From: an uncultured Acidimicrobiaceae bacterium
Lineage (GTDB): Bacteria; Actinomycetota; Acidimicrobiia; Acidimicrobiales; SZUA-35
Direction of reading: 5' to 3'
Length of the DNA: 64,000 nucleotides
NCBI GenBank assembly: GCA_947259095.1
Contig: CAMYLA010000015.1
Coordinates: forward strand, 62,001-126,000
The position numbers and the translations under genes are program-made. Positions within the stretch are counted from its first letter, which is position 1; every line of letters begins with the position of its first letter. Shown here piece after piece: positions 8,957 through 17,006 of this stretch. The notes beneath the pieces were generated by a model. That model did not search any database. It saw only the letters and a list, made by a program, of their open reading frames with translations, and had not been told where the DNA came from.

Positions 8957-9485
8957 TCTCCTCACCGGCGTCGGTGGTCAAGGTCAGGTCGAACTCCTCA
9001 CCCTCCTCGAGGGCGTCGGGGAGATCCAGGAGCATGACGTGCAGGCCACCCGGTTCGAGGACGGCCTCACCGCCGGCCGGGATGTCGATGGACGGTACCT
9101 GTTGCATCGTCATCGGCATGTCCCCCATCGAGTCCCCGTCCTCCATCGACTCACCGTCCTCCATCGGGTCACCGTCCTCCATCGACTCCCCGTCATCCAT
9201 CGACTCACCGTCGTCCATGGCCCCGCCCGGGTCGACGGCGACGGTCTCGTGAAGCTCAACGGTTCCAGCCACGTCTGTCGGTGCGGCCGCCGAGACGATC
9301 GACACCGCCTCATCCGACGACAGGACCATATACGCCGCCCCGGCTTCGGCCGACATGGGGCTGGTCCGGGCCCAGGCATCGGTGGCCACGACCCCACCGG
9401 CGTCGTCGGAGCCACAGGCGGCGCCGGTGAGGGCGAGCACCAGGACACCGGATCCGAGCACGGAGAGAGATCTGGACGTTGACAT
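8919..9485 (-). CDS. PCuAC-family copper chaperone lipoprotein with Met/Asp repeat insert
   Basis: A 188-residue exported protein: signal peptide, AACGSDD lipobox (Cys24), then a PCu(A)C domain (DAWARTSP, AAYMVL, VELHE, MTMQQV, GGLHVMLL). The family ligands, an early His, paired Met and a late HxM, are all present. Between the VELHE strand and the MTMQQV motif sits an acidic insert of hexapeptides M(D/E)DG(E/D)(S/P), absent from ordinary PCuAC proteins. PCuAC proteins pass copper(I) to oxidase CuA centres with SCO1, matching the adjacent block. It faces the cytochrome c/SCO1 run tail to tail. Confidence 0.85.
   Translation of the reverse strand: MSTSRSLSVLGSGVLVLALTGAACGSDDAGGVVATDAWARTSPMSAEAGAAYMVLSSDEAVSIVSAAAPTDVAGTVELHETVAVDPGGAMDDGESMDDGESMEDGDPMEDGESMEDGDSMGDMPMTMQQVPSIDIPAGGEAVLEPGGLHVMLLDLPDALEEGEEFDLTLTTDAGEEITVPVEVRSEAP
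9111..9218 (-). repeat. Six 18-base tandem repeats coding Met/Asp hexapeptides
   Basis: Within the PCuAC gene, five near-identical 18-base units encode M-D/E-D-G-E/D-S/P, and a sixth degenerate unit encodes MGDMPM just before the conserved MTMQQV. The period is an exact codon multiple, so copy-number change would keep the frame. Confidence 0.9.
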
Positions 9486-9640
9486 GGAATCCTCCTCTGG
9501 TCACGAACCGTCATCGGCCCGGGGGTCGTGTCGCCTTTGACCCGACCGAATGCAAGGTCGTTCCACCGCCCCCGTCGGTTCCGGACTGGCACTTTTTGTG
9601 GTCGGCCAGGAGATGGGCCGCCGATCATGTAACGGCCGGC

Positions 9641-10171
9641 TCAGCCGGTTTCGGCGTTGCCGTCGTCCTCGATGACGGTGGGCAGGAGCTGGGCGCGGGC
9701 CCGGGAGACCCGGGATCGAACGGTGCCAACAGGACAGCCGATCACCGCCGCCGCATCGTCGTAGGACAGGCCGGCCAACTGGGTCAGCACGAACGCTTCA
9801 CGCCGTTCGGGATCGAGCACGGCCAGCAGGGAATCGACCACCGTACGATCCGCATCCTCGACCGCCTGCTCCTCCACCGGCTGCGGGTCGTGTCGCCGAC
9901 GACGACGGATCCGCTTGCGGGTGGCGTCGGCGCAGGTCCGGCGGGCGATGCTGAGCAGCCAGTTCCTGGCCGGCCCATCACCGCGGTAGCCATCCATGGC
10001 CCGCAGAGCCCGAACGTAGACATCCTGCACCATGTCCTCGGCGTTGTCGGCGTCGCCAAGGCTGCGGCAAACGACCCAGACGTCGTGCTGGGTACGGTGC
10101 ACGAAGGCATCCAGGGCCGCCGTGTCGCCATCGCGGGCCCTCATGAGGAGCCGGGTCAGTGGGTCATCCAC
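9641..10171 (-). CDS. ECF-type RNA polymerase sigma factor
   Basis: A 176-residue group IV sigma factor. Region 2 covers about residues 3-75 (RARDGDTAALDAFVHR, then LGDADNAEDMVQDVYVRALRAM); region 4 covers about 115-165 (LDPERREAFVLTQLAGLSYDDAAAVIGCPVGTVRSRVSRAR). GTG 10171 begins VDDPLTRLLMRARDGD, the natural start; the open frame runs further upstream but without coding character and across the divergent gene. A zinc-finger membrane protein starts 57 bases away in the opposite direction and is its likely anti-sigma factor. The copper genes alongside are plausible targets. Confidence 0.9.
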   Translation of the reverse strand: MDDPLTRLLMRARDGDTAALDAFVHRTQHDVWVVCRSLGDADNAEDMVQDVYVRALRAMDGYRGDGPARNWLLSIARRTCADATRKRIRRRRRHDPQPVEEQAVEDADRTVVDSLLAVLDPERREAFVLTQLAGLSYDDAAAVIGCPVGTVRSRVSRARAQLLPTVIEDDGNAETG

Positions 10172-10228
10172 GACGCCCAGTGTGCCAAGACGGGAACTGA
10201 ATCGGGCAACCGATCGACCTGAAAAGAT

Positions 10229-10855
10229 ATGGACTGTGACGATGCGATGGACGCCATCTCGGCTCGTGTCGATGGCGAGCTTCCCGAGACGAACGCTCTG
10301 CACGTCGCCTTGGAGGCCCACCTCTCCAGCTGCTCGTCGTGTGGCGAATGGGAGGCTCGGTCGTTTGCCCTGCGGCGCACCCTCGTGCTCCGTCGCCAAG
10401 CCCCTCCCGACGGGCTGGCGGTTCGTGTGCTTGCCAACATGAGCGTGCCCCACACCGGTGCCGGGCAGTGGGTTCGTTACTGTCTCGGCGTGGTGGCGGC
10501 GGCGATCGTGGTGCTGAACATCCCGTTGCTGCTCGGCCTGACGGCCACCGCATCCACCCATGAGGTCCGCCATCTCGGGACCTTCGGCGTCGCTCTCGGG
10601 GTCGGCCTGTTCTGGGCCGCGATGAAGCCGGAGCGGGCCATCGGTCTGGTTCCCCTGGCGGCCGCACTGGCGCTGGCCATGTTGTTGGGATCGGTTGCCG
10701 ATCTCGGACGGCGGCAGGCGGCCCTGCTGTCGGAATCGATCCACCTGCTCGAGTTCACCGGGCTCGGTCTGCTTTGGTACCTGTCGGGCGGCTCGGCCCG
10801 GTTGCGCCGCACCGTGCAGACGCTGAGCCTGCGGAATTCGCCGTCCCGGAGCTGA
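10229..10855 (+). CDS. Zinc-finger (zf-HC2) membrane protein, likely anti-sigma factor
   Basis: A 208-residue protein. The N-terminal cytoplasmic domain has the HX3CX2C zinc motif of ZAS anti-sigma factors (His31, Cys35, Cys38), and the remainder forms about four hydrophobic helices starting near residue 83. It is divergent from, rather than downstream of, the ECF sigma gene, a less common arrangement. Binding of the sigma factor by the zinc domain, with release triggered through the membrane part, is the expected mechanism. The large multi-helix membrane region is unusual for classic single-pass anti-sigma factors. A GGAAC element 32 bases upstream could be part of an ECF promoter. Confidence 0.8.
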   Translation: MDCDDAMDAISARVDGELPETNALHVALEAHLSSCSSCGEWEARSFALRRTLVLRRQAPPDGLAVRVLANMSVPHTGAGQWVRYCLGVVAAAIVVLNIPLLLGLTATASTHEVRHLGTFGVALGVGLFWAAMKPERAIGLVPLAAALALAMLLGSVADLGRRQAALLSESIHLLEFTGLGLLWYLSGGSARLRRTVQTLSLRNSPSRS

Positions 10856-10879
10856 CCGGCGGAGGCGGACGCCGGGCCG

Positions 10880-11299
10880 TCAGCGGCGCTTGCGGTCCTT
10901 GGCCCTCGGTGTCGGCCCCGGTTTGGCGACAAAACGGTGGTCCTCGATCAGGTGCAGCAGATCGAAGGCGCTCACGATGCCGACGGCCTTGTGGTCCTCG
11001 GTGACCACCAGATGATGGATCCGGTGGTTGCGCATGATGCGGGCTGCGATGTGGGGCTTCTCGTACCGAGGCACGGTCAGGACCGGTGAACTCATGAACG
11101 TGCTGACCGGAGCGCCATCGGGATGGTCGAGGAGCATGTCGGCCGCCGTCACCATGCCGACGGGAACCTGTTCGGTGTCGACGATGGGGAAGGCCGAGAT
11201 CCGGTGCTCGACCATGATCTGGCACACATGACCCTTGGTTTGATGGGGCGTCCCGGTCATCACCGATCCCCGCATGATCTGATCGATTTCAACGTTCAT
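10880..11299 (-). CDS. Paired CBS-domain protein
   Basis: A 139-residue protein made of two CBS motifs: first IMRGSVMTGTPHQTKG through FPIVDTEQVPVGMVTAADML, then FMSSPVLTVPRYEKPHIAARIMRNHRIHHLVVTEDHKAVGIVSAFDLL. Stand-alone CBS pairs bind adenosyl nucleotides and modulate partners. The C-terminal tail is basic (PRAKDRKRR). ATG 11299 is chosen because the domain begins at once with MNVEIDQIM. It converges on the anti-sigma gene with 24 bases between. No partner can be named from context. Confidence 0.85.
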   Translation of the reverse strand: MNVEIDQIMRGSVMTGTPHQTKGHVCQIMVEHRISAFPIVDTEQVPVGMVTAADMLLDHPDGAPVSTFMSSPVLTVPRYEKPHIAARIMRNHRIHHLVVTEDHKAVGIVSAFDLLHLIEDHRFVAKPGPTPRAKDRKRR

Positions 11300-11382
11300 C
11301 CCGTCGACGGTACTGGCCGACAGATGTTTTTGAGCACGCCAACCTCGGCCACCGTGGCCACCGATCGGTCGGGACGGCCGGG

Positions 11383-11692
11383 TCACCCGTCACGGAGGAG
11401 TTCGGTTGGTTCGAGCCGACCGACAAGGCGTGAGGCGGCCAGCGCGGTGGCAACGGTGGCCGCCAGTACGAGCGTCACCGGGAGGGCCGCCGCGCTCTTC
11501 GGCAAGGTGTAGCCGGGGGTGGCGGCGGCGTTGCCGGTGCTGAACCGGCCGTCGGTCTGCGGGGCGACGGAGCCGAAGCCCCCGATCGATCGATCGACGG
11601 CCGGTGATGTACAGCGCCAGTCCGGTGGCCAGGAGCCCGCCCAGGGAACCGACCAGCGCCGACATGCCGGCCCGCAGGGAGCGAACCGGCAC
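11383..11692 (-). pseudogene. C-terminal remnant of an FtsX-like ABC permease, frameshifted
   Basis: One frame reads PVRSLRAGMSALVGSLGGLLATGLALYITG, then at a run of GATC repeats (about 11583-11594) coding shifts to another frame: GFGSVAPQTDG, a hydrophobic ALPVTLVLAATVATALAASRL helix and the terminal RLEPTELLRDG. The last motif is typical of the end of MacB/FtsX-type permeases. The N-terminal three quarters are missing. The frameshift sits in an (ATCG)n slippage tract. A relic of a lost exporter is the best reading. Confidence 0.55.
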
Positions 11693-11736
11693 ATCGGACG
11701 ACCGACCCCCGGTGGGGGGATGCTGAAGCGACGGGG

Positions 11737-12093
11737 TCAGTCGTCGTCGGCTTCGGAGCCGATCACGTTGAACTGGGCGTCGAGGTTGACTTCGACCTGG
11801 CTGCCGTCGGGGAGGCGAATCTCCACCCCGTAGGCCGCCCCGTCGTCGCCGACCTCGGTCTCGGTCACGTCGCCGCCACCGGTGTGGTCGAGCGCGGCGG
11901 CAACCGCCCGGTCGAGATCTGTACCGGTCAGCGGTGTGTCGCTGTCGTTGGCTTCGTTCGGCCCGTCATCGTCGACTTCGGCCGACGGGGTCTGGTTGAC
12001 CACCCCGGTGGCCGCCGAGGCGACTCCGTAGCCGCCGAGAGCGACGGCGACAGCGCCCACCCCCAGCAGAACCGACTTGGAGAATCTCTGCAT
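11737..12093 (-). CDS. Exported PepSY-domain protein
   Basis: A 118-residue protein with a signal peptide (SKSVLLGVGAVAVALGGYGVASA), an acidic linker (VDDDGPNEANDSD) and a C-terminal PepSY repeat: LDRAVAAALDHTGGGDVTETEVGDDGAAYGVEIRLPDGSQVEVNLDAQFNVI. PepSY domains are often periplasmic inhibitors or sensors. ATG 12093 is preferred over 12135 because AAAGGAAA precedes it at normal spacing and the signal peptide starts at once. The neighbouring two-component system at 14.8-16.9 kb may control it, as is common for PepSY genes, but this is inference. Confidence 0.75.
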   Translation of the reverse strand: MQRFSKSVLLGVGAVAVALGGYGVASAATGVVNQTPSAEVDDDGPNEANDSDTPLTGTDLDRAVAAALDHTGGGDVTETEVGDDGAAYGVEIRLPDGSQVEVNLDAQFNVIGSEADDD

Positions 12094-12135
12094 GGCTATG
12101 TGTTTCCTTTCAGGTTTGGACATCTTCATTTGCAC

Positions 12136-12159
12136 GTTGCTTCTGTTGCTTCTGCTTCT
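12136..12159. repeat. Short GTTGCTTCT tandem repeat in an intergenic region
   Basis: GTTGCTTCT occurs twice in tandem followed by a partial GCTTCT copy, between the divergent PepSY and ABC-transporter genes. The region also holds their promoters; no confident -35/-10 pair was seen. Confidence 0.6.
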
Positions 12160-12285
12160 GTTGCACTGTGCGCCAACGTCGCTGACCCCAACCTGAATCG
12201 CCGGCTCCAGGCGACCCCGCCAACTCCCCGTCGTCGGATTGTCCGTTCAGGCGGCAGTCAGGATTGTTGTGGCCTAGTGGAAGCC

Positions 12286-13299
12286 ATGATGGCCACGCCG
12301 GCGCCTGAACCTACGACGGACCGGTCCTTCGGCACCGCCGTTGTGGAGACCCGGGACCTGACGGTGACCTACGGTTCGTTCACCGCGGTGGACCGAGTTT
12401 CGATCGGAGTCGACCGTGGCGAGATCTACGGCCTGCTGGGGCCGAACGGCGCAGGAAAGACCTCCATCATCCGTGCCCTCACCACCATCGTTCCCGTGGC
12501 GGCCGGGTCGGCGACCATCGCCGGTCACCCGTTGGGCGATGCGATGGCGGTGCGGGCCTCGATCGGCGTGCTCCCGGAGTCGAACGGATATCCCGGCTCT
12601 CAGACCGGGCGGTCCTACCTCCGCTTCTACGCCCAACTGTTCGGACTCGGCCGCCGGGAAGCCGAACACCGTGCGGAGCAGCTGATGGGACAACTCGGCC
12701 TCGGCGACAACCACAGCCGCATCGCCACCTTCTCCCGCGGCATGCGACAGCGGCTCGGTTTGGCACGCGCCCTGGTGAACCGGCCGACGGTGTTGTTCCT
12801 GGACGAACCGACGTTGGGCCTCGATCCTGCGGGCCAGGAGGACATCTTGAACCGGTTGACGCAGACCGCGGTCGAGGACGGGACCTGCGTCATCCTGTGC
12901 AGCCACCTGCTCGACGAGGTTGAGCGGGTCTGCGACCGGGTGGCCATCATGGACCGGGGCCGGATCGTGGCAAAAGGAACGGTGGATCAGGTCATCGCCA
13001 CCTCCGGGGTTCTCGGCTTCGGCAAGATCCGGGTCTCGCCGGATGACGTGGCGGCTGCCGACACCGCGTTGCGGGCCGCGCCATCGGCAACGTCGATCCG
13101 GTTCGACAACACCCGCCCCGGTGATGTCAACTTCCAGCTGGGAACCGACGTCGGCACCCGCTCCGAGTTGCTTCGCTGCCTGCTCGACGCCGGGGTCGAG
13201 GTCCGGGCGATCGATCTTCAGGGGGCTCGGCTGAGCGACGCATTTCTCGCCCTGACCGACAACGGCACCGACCCGGGACGGAACGGCGGGTCGCCATGA
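12286..13299 (+). CDS. ABC transporter ATP-binding protein
   Basis: A 337-residue ATPase subunit. Walker A is GPNGAGKTS, the signature motif is the degenerate FSRGMRQRLGLARAL, Walker B is VLFLDEPTLGLDP and the H-loop is CSHLL. The C-terminal 90 residues follow the DrrA/NatA pattern of exporter ATPases. Start ATG 12286 gives MMATPAPEP. The next two genes, an ABC-2 permease and an exported CARDB-like protein, overlap it in series (ATGA), so the three form one exporter operon. The cargo is unknown. Confidence 0.88.
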   Translation: MMATPAPEPTTDRSFGTAVVETRDLTVTYGSFTAVDRVSIGVDRGEIYGLLGPNGAGKTSIIRALTTIVPVAAGSATIAGHPLGDAMAVRASIGVLPESNGYPGSQTGRSYLRFYAQLFGLGRREAEHRAEQLMGQLGLGDNHSRIATFSRGMRQRLGLARALVNRPTVLFLDEPTLGLDPAGQEDILNRLTQTAVEDGTCVILCSHLLDEVERVCDRVAIMDRGRIVAKGTVDQVIATSGVLGFGKIRVSPDDVAAADTALRAAPSATSIRFDNTRPGDVNFQLGTDVGTRSELLRCLLDAGVEVRAIDLQGARLSDAFLALTDNGTDPGRNGGSP

Positions 13300-14102
13300 C
13301 CGCGCTCGCCACCGAGCGGCCGGCGCCTCCCCATCGAAGGGCGGCCTGGACCGTCATCGCCAAGCAGGAGCTGGCCGACCTGTGGCTGGGTTCCAAGGGG
13401 CTGTCGGTGCTCTTCGGTTTCACCATCGTGCTGGCCCTGCTGGCCTATCTGGCATCGGCCGATGCCGGCATCAACCTGCTCGACGCCCGCGAATCGGTGG
13501 GGGTCGTCCTTCAGACCGCCATTGCCCTCGGGACCCTGGCCGCCCTGGTGGTCAGTGCCGACGCGATCTCCGGAGAACGTGAGCGGGGCACCCTCGAAGC
13601 GCTGCTGGTCACCCCGGTGGGCCGACGCCAGATCGTCGGAGGCAAGCTCCTGGCGGCGACCAGCATGTGGATTGCGGCCCTGGTGGTGGCCCTGCCGTTC
13701 GTGGCGGTGCTGGCCGACGGGCCGGGCGTGGCCTTCGATGCGGTGTCGGTGCTGATCCTGGCCGGTACCACCGTTGCGGCGGCGTTGACCGCCCTCGGCT
13801 TGGCCGTGAGCTCGATGGCCATGTCGAATCGGGTCAGCCTGGCCACGTCGGTCGCCATACTCCTCCTCCTCGCCGCCCCCAGCCAACTCCCCGCCGTCAA
13901 GGCCGACTCCACGCTTGGTTCGGTGCTCATCACCGCCAACCCGGTGAGCGCCGGCTTGCAGCTGGCCAACAACGTGGTCGTCAAACAGCAGCCGATGAGC
14001 GACCAGTGGGTCTACCTCATCTCCCCCATCGTCGCCGCCGTCGTGGCAACCGGCGTGGCCATCGCCATGGCCGGCCGCCTCGAGTTGGGAGGCTCCCGAT
14101 GA
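13296..14102 (+). CDS. ABC-2 type permease
   Basis: A 268-residue integral membrane protein with about six helices. AISGERERGTLEALLVTPVGRRQIVGGKLLA in the cytoplasmic loop is the ABC-2/NosY permease hallmark. It overlaps the ATPase gene by four bases and is followed at ATGA by an exported protein. The pattern resembles NosFY-type systems involved in protein or cofactor delivery across the membrane, but no nos genes are near, so substrate remains open. Confidence 0.85.
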   Translation: MTALATERPAPPHRRAAWTVIAKQELADLWLGSKGLSVLFGFTIVLALLAYLASADAGINLLDARESVGVVLQTAIALGTLAALVVSADAISGERERGTLEALLVTPVGRRQIVGGKLLAATSMWIAALVVALPFVAVLADGPGVAFDAVSVLILAGTTVAAALTALGLAVSSMAMSNRVSLATSVAILLLLAAPSQLPAVKADSTLGSVLITANPVSAGLQLANNVVVKQQPMSDQWVYLISPIVAAVVATGVAIAMAGRLELGGSR

Positions 14103-14686
14103 GGTGGCGCTCCTCCGTCACCGCCGCAGCCCGGCTCGTTTTCACGGCGGCACTGGTCATCGTGGCGTTGAGCGGGCCGGCCACGTCGCCGGCCGGCGCA
14201 AACCCCTTGGCCGAAACGGTGACCGTGATCGTCGACCCGCCGAGCAGTTCGGTCGTACTCGGTGAGGCCATCGACCTCTCGGTGGCGGTCACCAACGGCG
14301 GGCCCGCCGCCTCTCCTCCATTGGTCGTCCATATCGACATCACCAAGCCGGACCAGGCGACCTCGGTGGACCCCGAGGACTGGACCTCGACCCTGAGCAA
14401 GCCGATCGGGGTCCTGGAGCCAGGCCAAACGGTGGTTGTCGACTGGAACATCCAACCGATCTCGGCCGGCACCTTCGCCACCTACGCCGTGGCGTTGGCG
14501 CCGGGGGTCGACAACATCGCGGCGTCGAACGTGGCTGAGGTTCGGGTGGCCGACCAGCGCAGCCTGAACCCCGGCGGCATCCTCCCGGTTGCCATCGGCG
14601 CTCCCGCCCTCGTCGGTGGGCTGCTCCTGGCCCAGATGTACTTCGCCAGACGAGGCCGTCGACGAACGAGCCCGGCCCCGTCGTGA
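14099..14686 (+). CDS. Exported, C-terminally anchored CARDB-like protein
   Basis: A 195-residue protein: N-terminal signal peptide (AARLVFTAALVIVALSGPATSPAGA), an Ig-like beta domain with TVIVDPPSSSVVLGEAIDLSVAVTNGGPA and LEPGQTVVVDWNIQP that fits CARDB/NEW3-type adhesion modules, and a C-terminal helix (ILPVAIGAPALVGGLLLAQ) followed by RRGRRR, i.e. a membrane anchor with basic stop-transfer. It is the third gene of the exporter operon and may act as its extracytoplasmic partner. Function is inferred from context only. Confidence 0.65.
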   Translation: MRWRSSVTAAARLVFTAALVIVALSGPATSPAGANPLAETVTVIVDPPSSSVVLGEAIDLSVAVTNGGPAASPPLVVHIDITKPDQATSVDPEDWTSTLSKPIGVLEPGQTVVVDWNIQPISAGTFATYAVALAPGVDNIAASNVAEVRVADQRSLNPGGILPVAIGAPALVGGLLLAQMYFARRGRRRTSPAPS

Positions 14687-14840
14687 ATCCACGCCCCGGC
14701 CCCGTGGTGAAGGTCGGTGGGCGGGCGACGCCGAGGCTGTCGCCGCCCATGCAAGTGGGCGAGTACGGTTCTGGGATCACCACCGGCCTCGACGACCCGA
14801 TCGGCTGCACCGTCGAGCAACCCGGCGCAAGGTACGACAG

Positions 14841-15518
14841 ATGAAACTCCTGCTGATCGAAGACGACAAGAAGATCGCCACCGCGATCAAGCGCGGTCTC
14901 GAGGGCGACGGATTCACCGTCGAGGTGGCGTTCGACGGAACCGACGGCCTGTGGATGGCGACCGAGGGCGGCTTCGACGCCCTCATCGTGGATCTCATGT
15001 TGCCAGGAAAGAACGGCTTCGTGATCTGCCGGGAGCTGCGGGAGCGCCAGATCTGGACCCCGATTCTGGTGCTGACCGCAAAGGACGGCGAACTCGACGA
15101 GGCCGAGGCGCTCGACACCGGCGCCGACGACTACCTCACCAAGCCGTTCTCCTATCCGGTGCTGGTGGCCCGTCTGCGGGCCCTGCTGCGTCGTACGACG
15201 GGTCGCAAACCGGTCCCGGTTGCCGTCGGCGACCTTCGCATCGACCCCGGCGAGCGTCGAACCTGGCGAGGCGAAACCGAGGTCGACCTCACCGCCCGGC
15301 AGTTCGAGGTGCTGGAGTTCCTGATGCGGCGGGCCGGCCAGGTCATGTCGAAGGCAGAGATCCTGGCCGGGGTCTGGGAGAGCGACTTCGACGGTGACCC
15401 CAATATCGTCGAGGTCTACATCGGCAGGCTCCGCTCCCGCATCGACCATCCCTTCGGCCGCAACAGCATCCAGACCATCCGAGGAGCCGGGTACCGCCTC
15501 ACCGACAACGGCGGGTAG
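14841..15518 (+). CDS. OmpR/PhoB-family response regulator
   Basis: A 225-residue regulator: receiver domain with acidic pair EDD (residues 7-9), phospho-acceptor Asp in IVDLMLPGKNG, and the conserved Lys in YLTKPFS; then a winged-helix DNA-binding domain (TARQFEVLEFLMRRAGQVMSKAEIL, ending IQTIRGAGYRL). ATG 14841 is the start because it begins MKLLLIEDD. The sensor kinase follows nine bases after the stop. Targets are unknown; the exporter operon upstream and the PepSY gene are candidates. Confidence 0.92.
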   Translation: MKLLLIEDDKKIATAIKRGLEGDGFTVEVAFDGTDGLWMATEGGFDALIVDLMLPGKNGFVICRELRERQIWTPILVLTAKDGELDEAEALDTGADDYLTKPFSYPVLVARLRALLRRTTGRKPVPVAVGDLRIDPGERRTWRGETEVDLTARQFEVLEFLMRRAGQVMSKAEILAGVWESDFDGDPNIVEVYIGRLRSRIDHPFGRNSIQTIRGAGYRLTDNGG

Positions 15519-15527
15519 ACAGAGCCC

Positions 15528-16922
15528 ATGCCTGCGCCGGCCCTTCGATTCGGCACCATCCGGTTCCGGATCACCGCCATCGCCGCCATTGCGGTGGCCG
15601 CGGTCCTGACGATCGTGGCCGTGGCACTGATCACCCTGCTACGTCGGGAGCTTTTCACCAACCTCGACAACTCGCTGGAACAGCGGGCCGACACCTACCA
15701 GACCTCCTTCTTCGAAGAGGACGACGAAGACATGTCGGTCCTGCTGAACACCAACGACGAGGATCGGGCGGCCCAACTGGTGGGAGCCGACGGTGAGGTC
15801 ATCGGCTCGACGCCGAACCTGGCCGGAGCCCCACCCCTCGGCCGGCCGGACACGGCCGAAGCCGAAACGACCCGGAGCACCACCATTGCCGAGCTCGAGG
15901 ACGACGCCTACCGGGTGCTGTCGCGACCGATCGAGACGGCGTCCGGACCGGCGGTGCTCCACGTCGCTCAGAACATCGACGATCTGAACGACACCGTCTT
16001 CAACCTGACCGTTGCCCTGACCATCGCCGTGCCGACCGTCGTCGCCATCCTCGCCGCCCTGGTGTGGTGGTTGGTCGGTCGCACGCTGCTGCCGGTCGAG
16101 CTCATCAGGGCCGAGGTCGCCGACATCAGCGGCACCGATCTCCGGCGCCGACTTCAAGTACCGGACCACGCCGATGAGATCGCAAGACTGGCATCGACCA
16201 TGAACGGGATGCTCGACCGCATCGACGGTGCCGGCCGTCGTCAGCGGCAGTTCGTGGCCGACGCCTCCCATGAGTTGCGGACCCCGCTGACCCGCATCAG
16301 GACCGAACTGGAGGTCGATCAAAATCGACCGGAGTTGGCCGATCCGGCCAAGACCAACGCCGCGCTGCTGGAAGAAGCCATTGACATGCAGCAGTTGCTC
16401 GACGATCTGCTGTTCCTGGCCAGATCGGACGAACACCAACACCTCCAGCACCGGGTGCCGACCGACCTCGACGACATCGTGCTGCAGGAGGTGCAGCGCC
16501 AACGGCTCGGCACCGGGATTCGGATCGACACATCGGCGGTGTCGGCGGCCCATCTCGCCGCCGATCCGGGCCAACTGACCCGCGTGGTCCGCAACCTGCT
16601 CGGCAATGCGGTGCGCCACGCCGCCGAAACGGTCACCGTCAGCCTCGGCGAAAGCGACGCTGCGGTTCGCCTGGCCATCGCCGACGACGGCCCCGGCGTA
16701 CCGCGGGAGGCCCGACGGAGGATCTTCGAACGGTTCGGCCGGGCCGACGACGCCCGGACACGGGCCGAGGGCGGCACCGGGCTCGGTCTGGCCATTGTGC
16801 GAGACATCGTGCACCGCCATCGGGGAACGGTTCGCTACGACGACCAATGGCAGGGCGGGGCGCGGTTCGTGGTCGAGCTCCCATCGGGCAGATCACCGCA
16901 GACACCACCGAGCGAGGCCTGA
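15528..16922 (+). CDS. Sensor histidine kinase with HAMP domain
   Basis: A 464-residue kinase: first membrane helix about residues 13-37, an extracytoplasmic domain of about 130 residues with acidic FEEDDEDMSV, second helix near 160-182, HAMP, then DHp with DASHELRTPLTRI (phospho-His) and an ATPase domain with N (NLLGNAVRHA), DDGPGV, FGRADDARTR and GTGLGLAIV boxes. All catalytic boxes are present. It pairs with the OmpR-type regulator just upstream. The stimulus cannot be read from sequence. Confidence 0.92.
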   Translation: MPAPALRFGTIRFRITAIAAIAVAAVLTIVAVALITLLRRELFTNLDNSLEQRADTYQTSFFEEDDEDMSVLLNTNDEDRAAQLVGADGEVIGSTPNLAGAPPLGRPDTAEAETTRSTTIAELEDDAYRVLSRPIETASGPAVLHVAQNIDDLNDTVFNLTVALTIAVPTVVAILAALVWWLVGRTLLPVELIRAEVADISGTDLRRRLQVPDHADEIARLASTMNGMLDRIDGAGRRQRQFVADASHELRTPLTRIRTELEVDQNRPELADPAKTNAALLEEAIDMQQLLDDLLFLARSDEHQHLQHRVPTDLDDIVLQEVQRQRLGTGIRIDTSAVSAAHLAADPGQLTRVVRNLLGNAVRHAAETVTVSLGESDAAVRLAIADDGPGVPREARRRIFERFGRADDARTRAEGGTGLGLAIVRDIVHRHRGTVRYDDQWQGGARFVVELPSGRSPQTPPSEA

Positions 16923-17006
16923 CCGGGGGTGGTGCGGCCGGAACCGGGCCGCAACCGGGACCTTGGGCCCTGGCAGGGCCGGGCTCGGGCGCCGATACTG
17001 CGGCCT

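Noticed and set aside
9111-9218. Regular repeats considered as CRISPR
   Set aside because: Units are 18 bases, contiguous without spacers, and in frame inside a gene.
9636-9648. CCGGC-TCA-GCCGG hairpin as terminator of the ECF sigma gene
   Set aside because: Its loop is the stop codon itself and the stem is only five bases; too weak to call.
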